From Lachnospiraceae bacterium UBA5899 (GTDB lineage Bacteria > Bacillota > Clostridia > Lachnospirales > Lachnospiraceae), in contig DJEL01000031.1 of NCBI GenBank assembly GCA_002432425.1, positions 96,725-160,724 of the forward strand: a stretch of 64,000 nt of DNA, read 5' to 3'. Shown here one piece after another: positions 42,660-51,863 of the stretch; position 1 is the stretch's first letter, and the number at the start of each line of letters is the position of its first letter. The notes beneath the pieces are model-generated. The model ran no database searches and was not told the origin of the DNA. It worked only from the letters and a program-made list of their open reading frames with translations. A program made the position numbers and the translations under genes.

Positions 42660-43385
42660 TTACAGCGGACTTCCCGCTGACAACGTCAGAAAATAAATTT
42701 TCTCTGCGCCCGCCTCCGTCAGTGTCTCTGCCAGAGCATCCAGTGTACTCCCTGTGGTGTATATATCATCGATAAGTATAATCGTCTTTAATTTTACATC
42801 ATTTGCAACAATTTTGAAAGCCCTTTTCAAATTATTTTGCCGTTCCGCACGGTTTAGGGTCTTTTGCGGCACGGTATTTTTCCCCCGCACCACCAGTTTG
42901 TCATACACCGGTATGTGAAGTGCCTTTCCGATTTCTTCCGCCAGAAGGGCTGCCTGGTTGTATCCCCTCGCAGCAAGCCTTTTTTCATGCAGGGGAACCG
43001 GCACAAGGGCATCCGGGGAAAGCCCCCTCACATAGTCCGCAAACACCTCCGCCATGGCTCTTCCCAGAAACGTGGCATATTCCTGCCTGCCCCGGTACTT
43101 AAAGCGGTAAATGCAGCCCGCCATATCGCCGTATGCATACAGGCTTCTGCCCTGTATAAACCGGTGTTCCCTGCTTTTGCAGTCACCGCACAGCTCTTCC
43201 TCCGCAAGCAGGGGCTTTCCGCACTTTAAGCAAAACGGACTCTCTATCCGTTTAAGCCCGCTTTCACAGCTTGGGCAGATACCCTTTCCAATGCGCGCAT
43301 TGGGTACCGGTCTGTCGCAGACGGGGCACCGCAGGGGAAACAGCAGTTGTTTTATGATTTCTTTCAAATTTCCTTCTTTCCGCAC
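42660..43385 (-). CDS. comFC: ComFC-like phosphoribosyltransferase-domain protein
   Basis: This 241-residue protein has an N-terminal zinc site of CPVC, CPSC, CLKCGKP and CGDC (about 20-68), and LVPVPLHEKRLAARGYNQA near 127-145. The PRPP-loop IILIDDIYTTGSTLDAL lies near 205-221. ComFC takes part in DNA uptake and transformation in Firmicutes and Gram-negatives (ComF). The start may be GTG 43385 or TTG 43367; both have AAGGA close upstream. It is located between recD2 and yvyF. Confidence 0.9.
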   Translation of the reverse strand: MRKEGNLKEIIKQLLFPLRCPVCDRPVPNARIGKGICPSCESGLKRIESPFCLKCGKPLLAEEELCGDCKSREHRFIQGRSLYAYGDMAGCIYRFKYRGRQEYATFLGRAMAEVFADYVRGLSPDALVPVPLHEKRLAARGYNQAALLAEEIGKALHIPVYDKLVVRGKNTVPQKTLNRAERQNNLKRAFKIVANDVKLKTIILIDDIYTTGSTLDALAETLTEAGAEKIYFLTLSAGSPL

Positions 43386-43412
43386 ACATCCTTCTTCTTA
43401 TGTTGGCAGCGC

Positions 43413-45653
43413 TTACGAAAGCTCCTTAATTCTTTCCGTAAGCGCCGTGTATCTGCGGTTTACCTCGGCATTGTTTATCATCTGCCACACGGTTTCGCTG
43501 CTTCCCAGAATGGTCACGCAGTTTTTCGCCCGGGTCACGCCGGTGTAAAGCAGGTTCCGGTTGAACAGCATTCTCGGGCCGGAAAGCAGGGGCATAACCA
43601 CCGCCGCATATTCGCTTCCCTGGGACTTGTGAATGGTAATGGCATATGCCAGCTCCAACTCCTCCGCCTGCACAAACGCATAGGTGACACGCCTATGCTC
43701 GTCATATTCCACGGTCAGGGTGGACGCATATTCATTGATTTCTGTTATTCTACCCATATCCCCGTTAAAAATTCCCAGTCCTTTGTCAATGGGGATGCCG
43801 TACCGGCTCACAATCTCCCATTCCAAATCGTAATTGTTTTTAATCTGCATGACCTTGTCCCCTTCCCGGAAGGTCACGCTGCCGAAGGTATGTTCCTTTT
43901 TATTCGGAGCGGGAGGATTCATGTATTTCTGCAGGGTGGGATTTAAGGTTTCCACGCCGAGGCTGCCCTTCCGCATGGGCGTCAGCACCTGTATATCATA
44001 GGGTTCTCCGTTTACATACCTGGGCAGTTTGTCCGTTATGAGCTGCACCATGTGTTTGTAAATCACATTGACATCGTTTCTTTCCAGAAAGAAGAAATCC
44101 CGGCTCTTGTTGTTCAGGGAAATCTGCTCGCCTTTGTTTATTTTGTGGGCGTTTACCACAATGTCGCTGCTTTCCGCCTGCCGGAAAATCTTGGACAGCA
44201 CCACGCAGGGAAATGCCTTTGACGCCATCAAATCCCGCAGCACCTGTCCCGGTCCCACGGAAGGAAGCTGGTCCACATCCCCCACCAGAATCAGACGGGT
44301 GCCCGGCACGATTGCCCGAAGAAGCGCCTGGAACAAATAAATATCCACCATGGACATTTCATCGATAATGACCACATCCGCTTCCAGCGGGTTGTCCTCG
44401 TTCCGCTCAAAGCCTGCCTTCTGTCCTTCCCCCGAAAGGGCGCCGGAAAGCTCCAGCATCCGGTGAATGGTTCTTGCTTCGTAGCCGGTTGCCTCTGTCA
44501 TACGCTTGGCTGCACGTCCCGTGGGCGCCGCCAGAAAGATATCCAGCTTTTCCTGTACAAAATATTTGATAATGGTGTTAATCGTGGTAGTTTTTCCCGT
44601 TCCGGGACCGCCGGACAGGATAAACACACCGTTCTTCACACACTGGAACACCGCTTCTTCCTGTAAGGAGTCCAGCTCCAGATGCTCCTCCCTCGTAATG
44701 GTTTCTATCTGCCCTTTTATTTTCGTTTCCACGGCGGGCAGCATGCTCTCCTCCCCGTAAAGAGAAAGGTTCAAATCATGGAGCATGCCCGCACAGTTTA
44801 ATTCCGCATAGTAGGCGCTTGCCGCAAACACCTGCAGCTCTTCCGCATCCGGCATTTTTTTCAGCACCAGCTTTTTGTCCATGGCTAAATTCTGCAGATG
44901 GGGGCGAATATTGTCCTCATCCACTAAAAGCAGCTCCTGCGCTCTTTTGATGAGCAGCTCCTCCGGCAGGTACATATGCCCCTCCGCCATAGCCTGGTTC
45001 AAAACATATAAAACACCGCTGCGGATACGGTAATCGGAGTCTGTGTGAATACCGATTTTGGCGGCGATTTCATCCGCAATCTTAAAGCCCACACCCTCAA
45101 TGTCTTCCGTCATTTTGTACGGATTTTCCTGCAACACGCGGTACAGATTGTCGCCGTAGGTATTATAGATTTTGACCGCTAAGGTGTTGGATATTCCGTA
45201 CTGCTGCAAAAAAAGGAACGCTTCCCGCAAATCCCGTTTTTCCTCCATCTGCGCCGCAATCTCCCGGGCAATCCTGTCGCTGATGCCTTTTACCTCCACA
45301 AGGCGTATGGGTTCCTCCTCTATAATACGGAACGTATCGGTACCGAAGGCTTTTACAATTCTTGCCGCCAGGGCTGCGCCCACACCTTTTATGGCGCCGC
45401 TCGCCAGATACCGTTCCATGCCCGCCGCATCCTTCGGTGTCACAGCCCGGTAACTGCTTACCTTAAACTGTCTGCCGTAAACGGGATGCTCGATATAGTC
45501 ACCCTCCGCATCGATGCTTTCTCCTTGGGTAATGCCCTTCATCATGCCCACTAATATGGTTTCTCCTTCTTCCCCGGATAATTCCAGCACCGTATAGCCG
45601 TTGTCCGTATTCTGAAACACAATGTGTTCCACAAAGCCGGTTATTTTTTCCAT
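43413..45653 (-). CDS. recD2: RecD2-type SF1B DNA helicase
   Basis: The 746-residue protein has an N-terminal OB-like domain, helix-hairpin-helix repeats (about 85-200) and a helicase core. GGPGTGKTTT lies near 345-354 (Walker A), IIDEMSMVD near 425 (Walker B) and ITIHKSQGSEY near 690 (motif V-VI region). RecD2/YrrC works without RecBC in Gram-positive bacteria in repair and replication-fork processing, moving 5' to 3'. GAGAGGAG precedes the ATG. It appears to start the long unit through comFC to glmM, just after the terminator of the flagellar genes. Confidence 0.94.
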   Translation of the reverse strand: MEKITGFVEHIVFQNTDNGYTVLELSGEEGETILVGMMKGITQGESIDAEGDYIEHPVYGRQFKVSSYRAVTPKDAAGMERYLASGAIKGVGAALAARIVKAFGTDTFRIIEEEPIRLVEVKGISDRIAREIAAQMEEKRDLREAFLFLQQYGISNTLAVKIYNTYGDNLYRVLQENPYKMTEDIEGVGFKIADEIAAKIGIHTDSDYRIRSGVLYVLNQAMAEGHMYLPEELLIKRAQELLLVDEDNIRPHLQNLAMDKKLVLKKMPDAEELQVFAASAYYAELNCAGMLHDLNLSLYGEESMLPAVETKIKGQIETITREEHLELDSLQEEAVFQCVKNGVFILSGGPGTGKTTTINTIIKYFVQEKLDIFLAAPTGRAAKRMTEATGYEARTIHRMLELSGALSGEGQKAGFERNEDNPLEADVVIIDEMSMVDIYLFQALLRAIVPGTRLILVGDVDQLPSVGPGQVLRDLMASKAFPCVVLSKIFRQAESSDIVVNAHKINKGEQISLNNKSRDFFFLERNDVNVIYKHMVQLITDKLPRYVNGEPYDIQVLTPMRKGSLGVETLNPTLQKYMNPPAPNKKEHTFGSVTFREGDKVMQIKNNYDLEWEIVSRYGIPIDKGLGIFNGDMGRITEINEYASTLTVEYDEHRRVTYAFVQAEELELAYAITIHKSQGSEYAAVVMPLLSGPRMLFNRNLLYTGVTRAKNCVTILGSSETVWQMINNAEVNRRYTALTERIKELS

Positions 45654-45685
45654 GGGTTCTCCTCTCCGCGTTGTGTTTTATCCCC

Positions 45686-45713
45686 CAGCAAAAAGGACTG
45701 CCATTGGCAGTCC
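45686..45713 (-). terminator. Intrinsic terminator of the mbl-flagellar unit
   Basis: An 8-bp stem (GGACTGCC with GGCAGTCC, loop of three) is followed on the minus strand by five T. It abuts the stop codon at 45714. Confidence 0.85.
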
Positions 45714-46061
45714 CTATAAGTTATAATTTCGTTTCATTTGTTCGTATAGCATCTGTGCCAGCCCCAGGCTGCCCTGCTCCGAAGTCTCGCTGGCGATTTC
45801 CTGAATCATATTGTCCTTGTAGTAATCCACAAGATTGGACGTATAAGACGAAGCACTGTCAGACTCAGGGATAGTCTTTACCATTTCCTTAAACATCTGT
45901 TCCACAAAATAGGCTTCAAATTCCTTGCATGCGCTCATCAGCTCGTCATCCGTTGCCTTGCTGTAATCCTTTTTGGATGTCTGCTGCAGCCTGGATGCCG
46001 TCTGGGAGCTGTCCGTCTTAAGCATATCCATATAACTGTTTGTCAAACTACTGATATCCAT
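45714..46061 (-). CDS. FlgJ-like rod-binding protein (N-terminal domain only)
   Basis: This 115-residue protein has the rod-binding signature: ACKEFEAYFVEQMFKEM near 44-60, then YYKDNMIQEIASE near 80 and GLAQMLYEQM near 99. It corresponds to the N-terminal part of FlgJ without the muramidase domain, as is normal in Firmicutes. It should assist assembly of the flagellar rod outside the membrane. It is the last gene after flhP, 21 bp away, and is followed at once by a terminator. Confidence 0.88.
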   Translation of the reverse strand: MDISSLTNSYMDMLKTDSSQTASRLQQTSKKDYSKATDDELMSACKEFEAYFVEQMFKEMVKTIPESDSASSYTSNLVDYYKDNMIQEIASETSEQGSLGLAQMLYEQMKRNYNL

Positions 46062-46082
46062 ATGTACTACCTTATCTTTCTA

Positions 46083-46901
46083 TTAACGACGCAGATTGTT
46101 TGCCTGCTGGAGCATTTCATCCGATGCGGTAATTGCCTTGGAATTCATTTCATAAGCTCTCTGTGCCACAATCATGTTGACCATTTCATCTACGACCTGT
46201 ACGTTGGAAGCCTCCAAGAAACCCTGCCATACGGAGCTTTTTCTTACGGCTGTGCTGGTTGCCTCGTTGATGGGAGCGCCGCTGGCTGCGGTCTGCTGGA
46301 ACAGGGTGCTTCCCTTCTTTTCCAGTCCGCCGGGATTGGAGAACTGGTAAAGACCGATGCTGATGCCGAGGGATTTCGGGTTGTTGTTGGCATCGGGATA
46401 ACAGATTTCACCGTTGCTTGTCACGCTGATTTTGCTGGTCTCGTACCGGTTGCTTAAAATAATGGACCTTCCGGCGGAATCCTGTACCGGTCTGCCGTCC
46501 GTATCCGCCAGCATAATGCCGCCGTTGGAGGCTCTTGTCCATAAAAAGTTACCGTTTCTGGTGTAGTAGGTATTGCCGTCCTCACCCTTTACGGCAAAGA
46601 AGCCGCTTCCGGTAATGGCAAATGCCGTATCGCTTTCGCTTGCCGTCATGTTGCCGTCCTTGAATATGGTGGAGATGGAGGCATTCCGCACACCTAAGCC
46701 TACCTGTGCGCCTGTGGGTTTCTGGTCGCCGTTGGCGGAAGTAGTCCTTGTCTGTAAGGTCTGGTATAACAGAGATTTGAATTCGTTTACCTGCGTCTTG
46801 TAACCTACCGTATTGACGTTGGAAAGGTTATTGGCGATATTATCTACATTGGTCTGCTGGGCAATCATACCGGTTGCCGCTGTCCATAAGCTTCGTACCA
46901 T
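46083..46901 (-). CDS. FlgG/FlhP-like flagellar rod protein
   Basis: The 272-residue protein has the N-terminal rod/hook helix with NIANNLSNVNTVGYK (about 22-36) and a FlgG-type middle. The C-terminal helix has NVQVVDEMVNMIVAQRAYEMNSK (about 233-255, broken pattern given). FlgG and relatives build the distal rod and polymerise beyond the membrane. In Bacillus subtilis mbl is followed by flhO and flhP, two FlgF/FlgG homologues, and the same order is seen here, so this is the FlhP position. CAGGAGG precedes the ATG. Confidence 0.92.
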   Translation of the reverse strand: MVRSLWTAATGMIAQQTNVDNIANNLSNVNTVGYKTQVNEFKSLLYQTLQTRTTSANGDQKPTGAQVGLGVRNASISTIFKDGNMTASESDTAFAITGSGFFAVKGEDGNTYYTRNGNFLWTRASNGGIMLADTDGRPVQDSAGRSIILSNRYETSKISVTSNGEICYPDANNNPKSLGISIGLYQFSNPGGLEKKGSTLFQQTAASGAPINEATSTAVRKSSVWQGFLEASNVQVVDEMVNMIVAQRAYEMNSKAITASDEMLQQANNLRR

Positions 46902-46970
46902 TTTTATTCCTCCTGTAACTGTGCAATCTGTCTACTGCATCCGGTCACTGCCGTATCCTGTCAGCCTGTC

Positions 46971-47747
46971 TTATACCTTGCCGATTTCTTTCACGGCAAT
47001 CTCCAAGGAGCTGTCATAGGTCTGCAGAATCTTCTGATTGCTCTCGTACTGTCTGGTAATACTAATCATATTGACCATCTCGGAAACTACCTGCACATTT
47101 GCCATTTCCAGATAACCCGACTGGATTTCTGCCCGGGAAGCCACGCTTTTTGCGCCTTCCACCGGTTCAAAATAGGTCTCGCCGTAGCGGGTAAGATAAT
47201 CGTAATTTTCAAAGTCCGCAATCTGGATTTTCGCCACCTGCGTGCCGTCCTGGGTAATGGTGCCGTCCGTGAGGACTGCAGATTCTTTCAGGGGATCCAG
47301 TTTGATTCTGCGGTTAGCCGTATCCAGTACATAGTCACCGTCGCTGGTCACCAGATAACCGTCCTTATTCAGGGTAAAATTACCGGCGCGGGTATACTTT
47401 GTGGAAGTTTCCCCTGCTTTGTTGGTAAATTCCACGGCAAAGAAACCGCTGTCGGTCAGTGCTAAATCAAAGGTATTGCCTGTTACACGAAAGGAACCCT
47501 GAGTGTAATCCGTGTAGTTTTCGCCGATTTTGACGCCGGGTGTGTTGGCACCTATATTTTCGCTTCTGCCCAGTCCTACGGAGCTGTCCTTCAGCTTGTA
47601 TGCCAGAATGGAGTTAAAAGACTGGCTGGTGGAACCTTCTTTTTTGAAACCGACTGTGGATGCATTTGCCAGATTGTTGGTCATGATATCCATGCGGTTC
47701 TGTTCATTCAGCATACCCGTATAGGCAGTGTATAAACCTTTTAACAT
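46971..47747 (-). CDS. FlgF/FlhO-like flagellar rod protein
   Basis: This 258-residue protein has the N-terminal pattern IMTNNLANASTVGFKKE (near 21-37) and the C-terminal NVQVVSEMVNMISITRQYE pattern (near 224-242). It is a proximal/distal rod-type protein. Start 47747 is set by GGGAGGA 6 nt upstream; the six codons before it are unlikely to be translated. It lies between mbl and the FlhP-like gene, as flhO does in Bacillus. Confidence 0.92.
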   Translation of the reverse strand: MLKGLYTAYTGMLNEQNRMDIMTNNLANASTVGFKKEGSTSQSFNSILAYKLKDSSVGLGRSENIGANTPGVKIGENYTDYTQGSFRVTGNTFDLALTDSGFFAVEFTNKAGETSTKYTRAGNFTLNKDGYLVTSDGDYVLDTANRRIKLDPLKESAVLTDGTITQDGTQVAKIQIADFENYDYLTRYGETYFEPVEGAKSVASRAEIQSGYLEMANVQVVSEMVNMISITRQYESNQKILQTYDSSLEIAVKEIGKV

Positions 47748-47792
47748 GCTTTTCCTCCCTTGCACCCGGTCTCAGGAGATACTGAAGCCGGT

Positions 47793-48785
47793 TTAGTCTT
47801 CTTTGTAGCCAGCTAAGAACTCTACATATTTGCCGGTACCGATGGCAACGGCTGTCATAGGGTCTTCGGCTGTCATGGTGTTGATGCCGGTCTTGGCGGA
47901 AATGAGCTCTTCCAGACCGCGCAGCAGGCTTCCGCCGCCGGTTAAAACAATGCCTCTGTCTGCAATATCGGCAGCCAGTTCAGGCGGAGTCTTTTCCAGT
48001 ACGCTGTGGATGGTTTCCACAATCTGCGCCGTGGTTTCTTTTAAGGCTTCTTCGGTTTCCTCGGAAGAAACTCTCACGGTCTTGGGAAGACCGGTTACTA
48101 AGTTACGGCCGCGTACATCCATGTAATCCGGCTCCGGTCTGTGGTAAGCGGAACCGATTTTTATCTTCATATCCTCTGCTGTTCTTTCACCGATCAGCAG
48201 ATTATGTTTCTTACGCATGTAACGGACAATGGCTTCGTCGAAGTCATCGCCTGCAATCTTGATGGAAGCGCTGACAACCGTGCCGCCTAAGGAAATAACG
48301 GCAATGTCGGAAGTACCGCCGCCGATATCGACAATCATATTGCCGCAGGGCTTGGAAATATCAATGCCTGCGCCGATAGCCGCGGCGATGGGCTCCTCGA
48401 TAATGAATACTTCTCTGGCGCCTGCCTGATAGGTTGCGTCTTCTACCGCTTTCTTTTCTACTTCGGTAACGCCGCTGGGAACGCAGACCGCGATGCGGGG
48501 CTTACGGAATGTCCTTCTGCCCAGTGCTTTCTGGATGAAATACTTCATCATTTTCTCGGTAACGGTGTAATCGGAAATAACACCCTGACGGAGAGGTCTG
48601 ACGGCAATAATGTTGCCCGGGGTTCTGCCGAGCATCAGTCTCGCATCCTCACCGATTGCCTTAATCTTGTTGGTATCTCTATCAAAAGCTACTACGGACG
48701 GCTCCTTTAATACGACGCCTTTTCCTCTGATGTAAACCAAAATACTTGCTGTTCCTAAATCAATTCCGATATCTGTGTACTGCAT
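47793..48785 (-). CDS. mbl: MreB-family actin homologue, Mbl type
   Basis: The 330-residue protein has the actin-like phosphate motifs IGIDLGTASI (7-16) and IVDIGGGTSDIAVI (near 150-163). The hinge motif VLTGGGSLLRG lies near 286-296. EEPIAAAIGAG near 130 is typical. It forms membrane filaments guiding side-wall peptidoglycan synthesis. The synteny mbl-flhO-flhP matches Bacillus and supports Mbl rather than MreB; mreC/mreD are absent. A ribosome site AAAGGGG precedes the ATG. Confidence 0.9.
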   Translation of the reverse strand: MQYTDIGIDLGTASILVYIRGKGVVLKEPSVVAFDRDTNKIKAIGEDARLMLGRTPGNIIAVRPLRQGVISDYTVTEKMMKYFIQKALGRRTFRKPRIAVCVPSGVTEVEKKAVEDATYQAGAREVFIIEEPIAAAIGAGIDISKPCGNMIVDIGGGTSDIAVISLGGTVVSASIKIAGDDFDEAIVRYMRKKHNLLIGERTAEDMKIKIGSAYHRPEPDYMDVRGRNLVTGLPKTVRVSSEETEEALKETTAQIVETIHSVLEKTPPELAADIADRGIVLTGGGSLLRGLEELISAKTGINTMTAEDPMTAVAIGTGKYVEFLAGYKED

Positions 48786-48867
48786 ACATCTGTACCCCTT
48801 TCATGGTCCTTATCAACTCAAAAGCCGGTTGGCTTATATTCTTCATTTCAAAAAAACACATGAAGTT

Positions 48868-48873
48868 ATTATA
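48868..48873 (-). promoter_or_regulatory. Possible -10 element of the mbl promoter
   Basis: A perfect TATAAT on the minus strand lies 83 bp before the mbl start codon in the 221-bp intergenic region. No good -35 is found at 16-18 bp, so this is tentative. Confidence 0.35.
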
Positions 48874-48912
48874 ACCCAATTTGTGCCATTTTCATAGGGG
48901 GTAAATAAAAAA

Positions 48913-48967
48913 TTAAAAAATAGACGCAGAAAATAAAGCAAGTGGTTCCTTCCTTTACTCCTGCGTC
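48913..48967 (-). terminator. Intrinsic terminator of uvrBA
   Basis: GACGCAG (48923-48929 on the plus strand) pairs with CTGCGTC (48961-48967). Inner GTAAAG/CTTTAT pairing extends the stem, and the minus strand continues with TATTTTTT. It lies about 40 bp after the uvrA stop. Confidence 0.75.
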
Positions 48968-49006
48968 CGTGCATTTATATAGTTATCGTCATTTTCCCCG
49001 GAAACT

Positions 49007-51841
49007 TTACAGCATTTTCTTAATATATTTTCCGGTGTAGGATGCGGGGTTTGCCGCAACCTCTTCCGGCGTGCCCTTCGCAATGACCGTACCGCCGCCG
49101 TCTCCGCCTTCGGGACCGATGTCGATAATGTAGTCCGCCGTCTTTATCACATCCAGATTGTGCTCGATCACCACTACGGTATTGCCGCCCTCCGTCAGCT
49201 TCTGCAGGATTTCCACAAGCTTCTGCACATCGGCAAAATGAAGTCCCGTGGTGGGCTCGTCCAGAATGTAAATGGTCTTGCCGGTGCTGCGCCGGCTTAA
49301 TTCCGTTGCCAGCTTGATACGCTGTGCTTCACCGCCGGAAAGCTCCGTGGAGGGCTGTCCCAATTTCACATAGGAAAGTCCCACATCATTGAGGGTTTCA
49401 ATCTTTCTGCGGATGGATGGCACATTCTCAAAGAAGGGCAGCGCCTCCTCCACCGTCATATCCAGCACATCGTAAATGCTCTTTCCCTTGTACTTCACAT
49501 CCAGGGTTTCCCGGTTGTAACGCTTGCCGCCGCAGACCTCGCAGGGCACATACACATCCGGTAAAAAGTGCATTTCGATTTTGATAATACCGTCGCCGCT
49601 GCAGGCTTCGCAGCGTCCGCCCTTTACGTTGAAGCTGAAACGTCCCTTGCTGTAGCCCTTTGCCTTGGCATCCGCCGTTGCCGCAAACAAATCACGAATC
49701 TGGTCGAATACACCGGTATAGGTAGCCGGGTTGGAACGGGGCGTTCTGCCGATGGGGGACTGGTCTATGGCAATGACCTTGTCAAGCTGCTCCACTCCCT
49801 TGATGCCCTTGTGTTTACCGGGAATGGTGCGTGCCCGGTTCAGTTTCTTTGCCAGATGCTTATAGAGGATTTCGTTTACCAGAGAGCTCTTGCCGGAGCC
49901 GGAAACACCGGTTACCACCGTCATGACGCCCAACGGGAAATCCACATCTATGTTTTTCAGGTTGTTTTCCTGTGCGCCCTGCACGGTAATCCAGCCGGTG
50001 GGCTTCTTTCTTACCGCCGGAACCGGTATCTTTAAGGCTCCGCTTAAATACTGACCGGTAATGGACTCCGGTATCTTCATGATTTCTTCTGCGGTGCCGC
50101 ATGCCACCACTTCTCCGCCGTGGGAACCGGCTCCCGGTCCGATATCCACGATGTAATCGGCTTCCCGCATGGTATCTTCGTCATGCTCCACCACAATCAG
50201 GGTATTGCCAAGGTCACGCAGGTTCTTCAGGGCTGCCAGCAGTTTGTCGTTGTCCCGCTGGTGCAGTCCGATGCTGGGTTCGTCTAAAATATAGCATACG
50301 CCCACCAGTCCGGAACCAATCTGGGTTGCCAGACGGATACGCTGGGCTTCGCCGCCGGACAGGGTGCCTGTGGCACGGGATAAGGACAGATAGCCCAGTC
50401 CCACATTTACCAAAAAGCCGACTCTGGCTCTGATTTCCTTCAAAATCTGACCGCCGATAAGTTCTTCGTTCTTAGTCAGGCTGAGATTGTTCAAAAACTC
50501 CTGCAGTTTGGTGATGGACAGGGAAGTGATTTCGTAAATGTTTTTGTCCGCTACGGTAACTGCCAGTGCTTCCCTTTTCAGTCTCATGCCGCCGCAGAGC
50601 TTACAGGGGGTAAACTGCATAAAGCTTTCGTATTCCTGCTTCATGGTTTCGGAACCGGTCTCCCGGTATCTTCTTTCCACGTTTTTAATCAGGCCCTCAA
50701 AGGCAACGGGGTACACGCCTTTGCCCCTCTGTCCCTCATAGTAAACATCCACCGTCTTGCCGTCCGTACCGTGAAGAATGATATTTTTCACAGACTCCGG
50801 GTACTCTTCAAAGGGTGTGTCCAGAGAGAAGTGGTATGCCTTGCAGAGTGCCTGCAGAATGGCATTGGTAAAGCTGCCTTTATCGGTACAGGACTGCCAG
50901 CCGGTCACCACAATGGCTCCCTGATTGATGGAGAGCTCCTTGTCGGGAATCATCAAATCCACATCAAATTCCATTTTATATCCCAGACCGAAACAGTCCG
51001 GACACGCGCCGAACGGGTTGTTGAAAGAAAAGCTCCGGGGCTCTATTTCGCTGACGCTGATGCCGCAGTCCGGGCAGGAAAAGCTCTGGCTGAACGTCAT
51101 GGGCTCTCCGCCGATAACATCCACGATAAGAAGTCCTTCCGCTAGGGCAAGGGTGTTCTCCACGGAGTCCGTCAGACGGGCTGCGATGCCGTCCTTGACC
51201 ACCAGACGGTCTACCACGATTTCTATGTTATGCTTGATATTTTTCTCCAATTTGATTTCTTCGGAAAGGTCGTACAGATTGCCGTCAATCCGCACTCTGA
51301 CATAACCGCTCCTCTTGGCTCTCTCCAGAACCTTGGCATGCTCACCTTTTCTGCCCCGGACTACCGGCGCCAGAAGCTGGATTTTCGTGCCTTCCGGCAG
51401 AGCAAGTATCTGGTCCACCATCTGGTCCACCGTCTGCTTGGCAATCGGTCTGCCGCAGTTCGGACAGTGGGGGATACCGATGCGGGCATACAGAAGACGG
51501 AAATAATCATAGATTTCCGTTACGGTTCCCACGGTGGAACGGGGGTTGCGGTTGGTGGATTTCTGGTCAATGGAAATGGCGGGGGAAAGACCTTCTATCT
51601 TCTCCACATCCGGCTTCTCCATCTGTCCCAAGAACATACGGGCATAGGAAGAAAGCGACTCCATATACCGTCTCTGTCCCTCGGCGTAAATGGTGTCGAA
51701 CGCCAGGGAGGACTTGCCGGAACCGGAAAGTCCCGTCAGCACCACCAGTTCGTTCCGGGGGATATCCACATCAATATTTTTCAGATTGTGCTCTTTGGCG
51801 CCTCTGATTTTTATCCATTCTTTTTTATTTTTCTCTGCCAT
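49007..51841 (-). CDS. uvrA: UvrA, excinuclease ABC subunit A
   Basis: The 944-residue protein is full length. Two ABC ATPase halves have GLSGSGKSS near 35 and GVSGSGKSS near 645, with LSGGEAQRI in each half. Zinc modules are seen at CPDCG...CPDC (about 255-283) and CEAC...CEVC (about 738-766). UvrA2 with UvrB finds bulky DNA lesions in nucleotide excision repair. The gene follows uvrB by 22 bp as in many Firmicutes, and the SOS box upstream of uvrB should control both. A terminator follows. Confidence 0.97.
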   Translation of the reverse strand: MAEKNKKEWIKIRGAKEHNLKNIDVDIPRNELVVLTGLSGSGKSSLAFDTIYAEGQRRYMESLSSYARMFLGQMEKPDVEKIEGLSPAISIDQKSTNRNPRSTVGTVTEIYDYFRLLYARIGIPHCPNCGRPIAKQTVDQMVDQILALPEGTKIQLLAPVVRGRKGEHAKVLERAKRSGYVRVRIDGNLYDLSEEIKLEKNIKHNIEIVVDRLVVKDGIAARLTDSVENTLALAEGLLIVDVIGGEPMTFSQSFSCPDCGISVSEIEPRSFSFNNPFGACPDCFGLGYKMEFDVDLMIPDKELSINQGAIVVTGWQSCTDKGSFTNAILQALCKAYHFSLDTPFEEYPESVKNIILHGTDGKTVDVYYEGQRGKGVYPVAFEGLIKNVERRYRETGSETMKQEYESFMQFTPCKLCGGMRLKREALAVTVADKNIYEITSLSITKLQEFLNNLSLTKNEELIGGQILKEIRARVGFLVNVGLGYLSLSRATGTLSGGEAQRIRLATQIGSGLVGVCYILDEPSIGLHQRDNDKLLAALKNLRDLGNTLIVVEHDEDTMREADYIVDIGPGAGSHGGEVVACGTAEEIMKIPESITGQYLSGALKIPVPAVRKKPTGWITVQGAQENNLKNIDVDFPLGVMTVVTGVSGSGKSSLVNEILYKHLAKKLNRARTIPGKHKGIKGVEQLDKVIAIDQSPIGRTPRSNPATYTGVFDQIRDLFAATADAKAKGYSKGRFSFNVKGGRCEACSGDGIIKIEMHFLPDVYVPCEVCGGKRYNRETLDVKYKGKSIYDVLDMTVEEALPFFENVPSIRRKIETLNDVGLSYVKLGQPSTELSGGEAQRIKLATELSRRSTGKTIYILDEPTTGLHFADVQKLVEILQKLTEGGNTVVVIEHNLDVIKTADYIIDIGPEGGDGGGTVIAKGTPEEVAANPASYTGKYIKKML

Positions 51842-51863
51842 TTTATTTATAAACCTTCCATAC

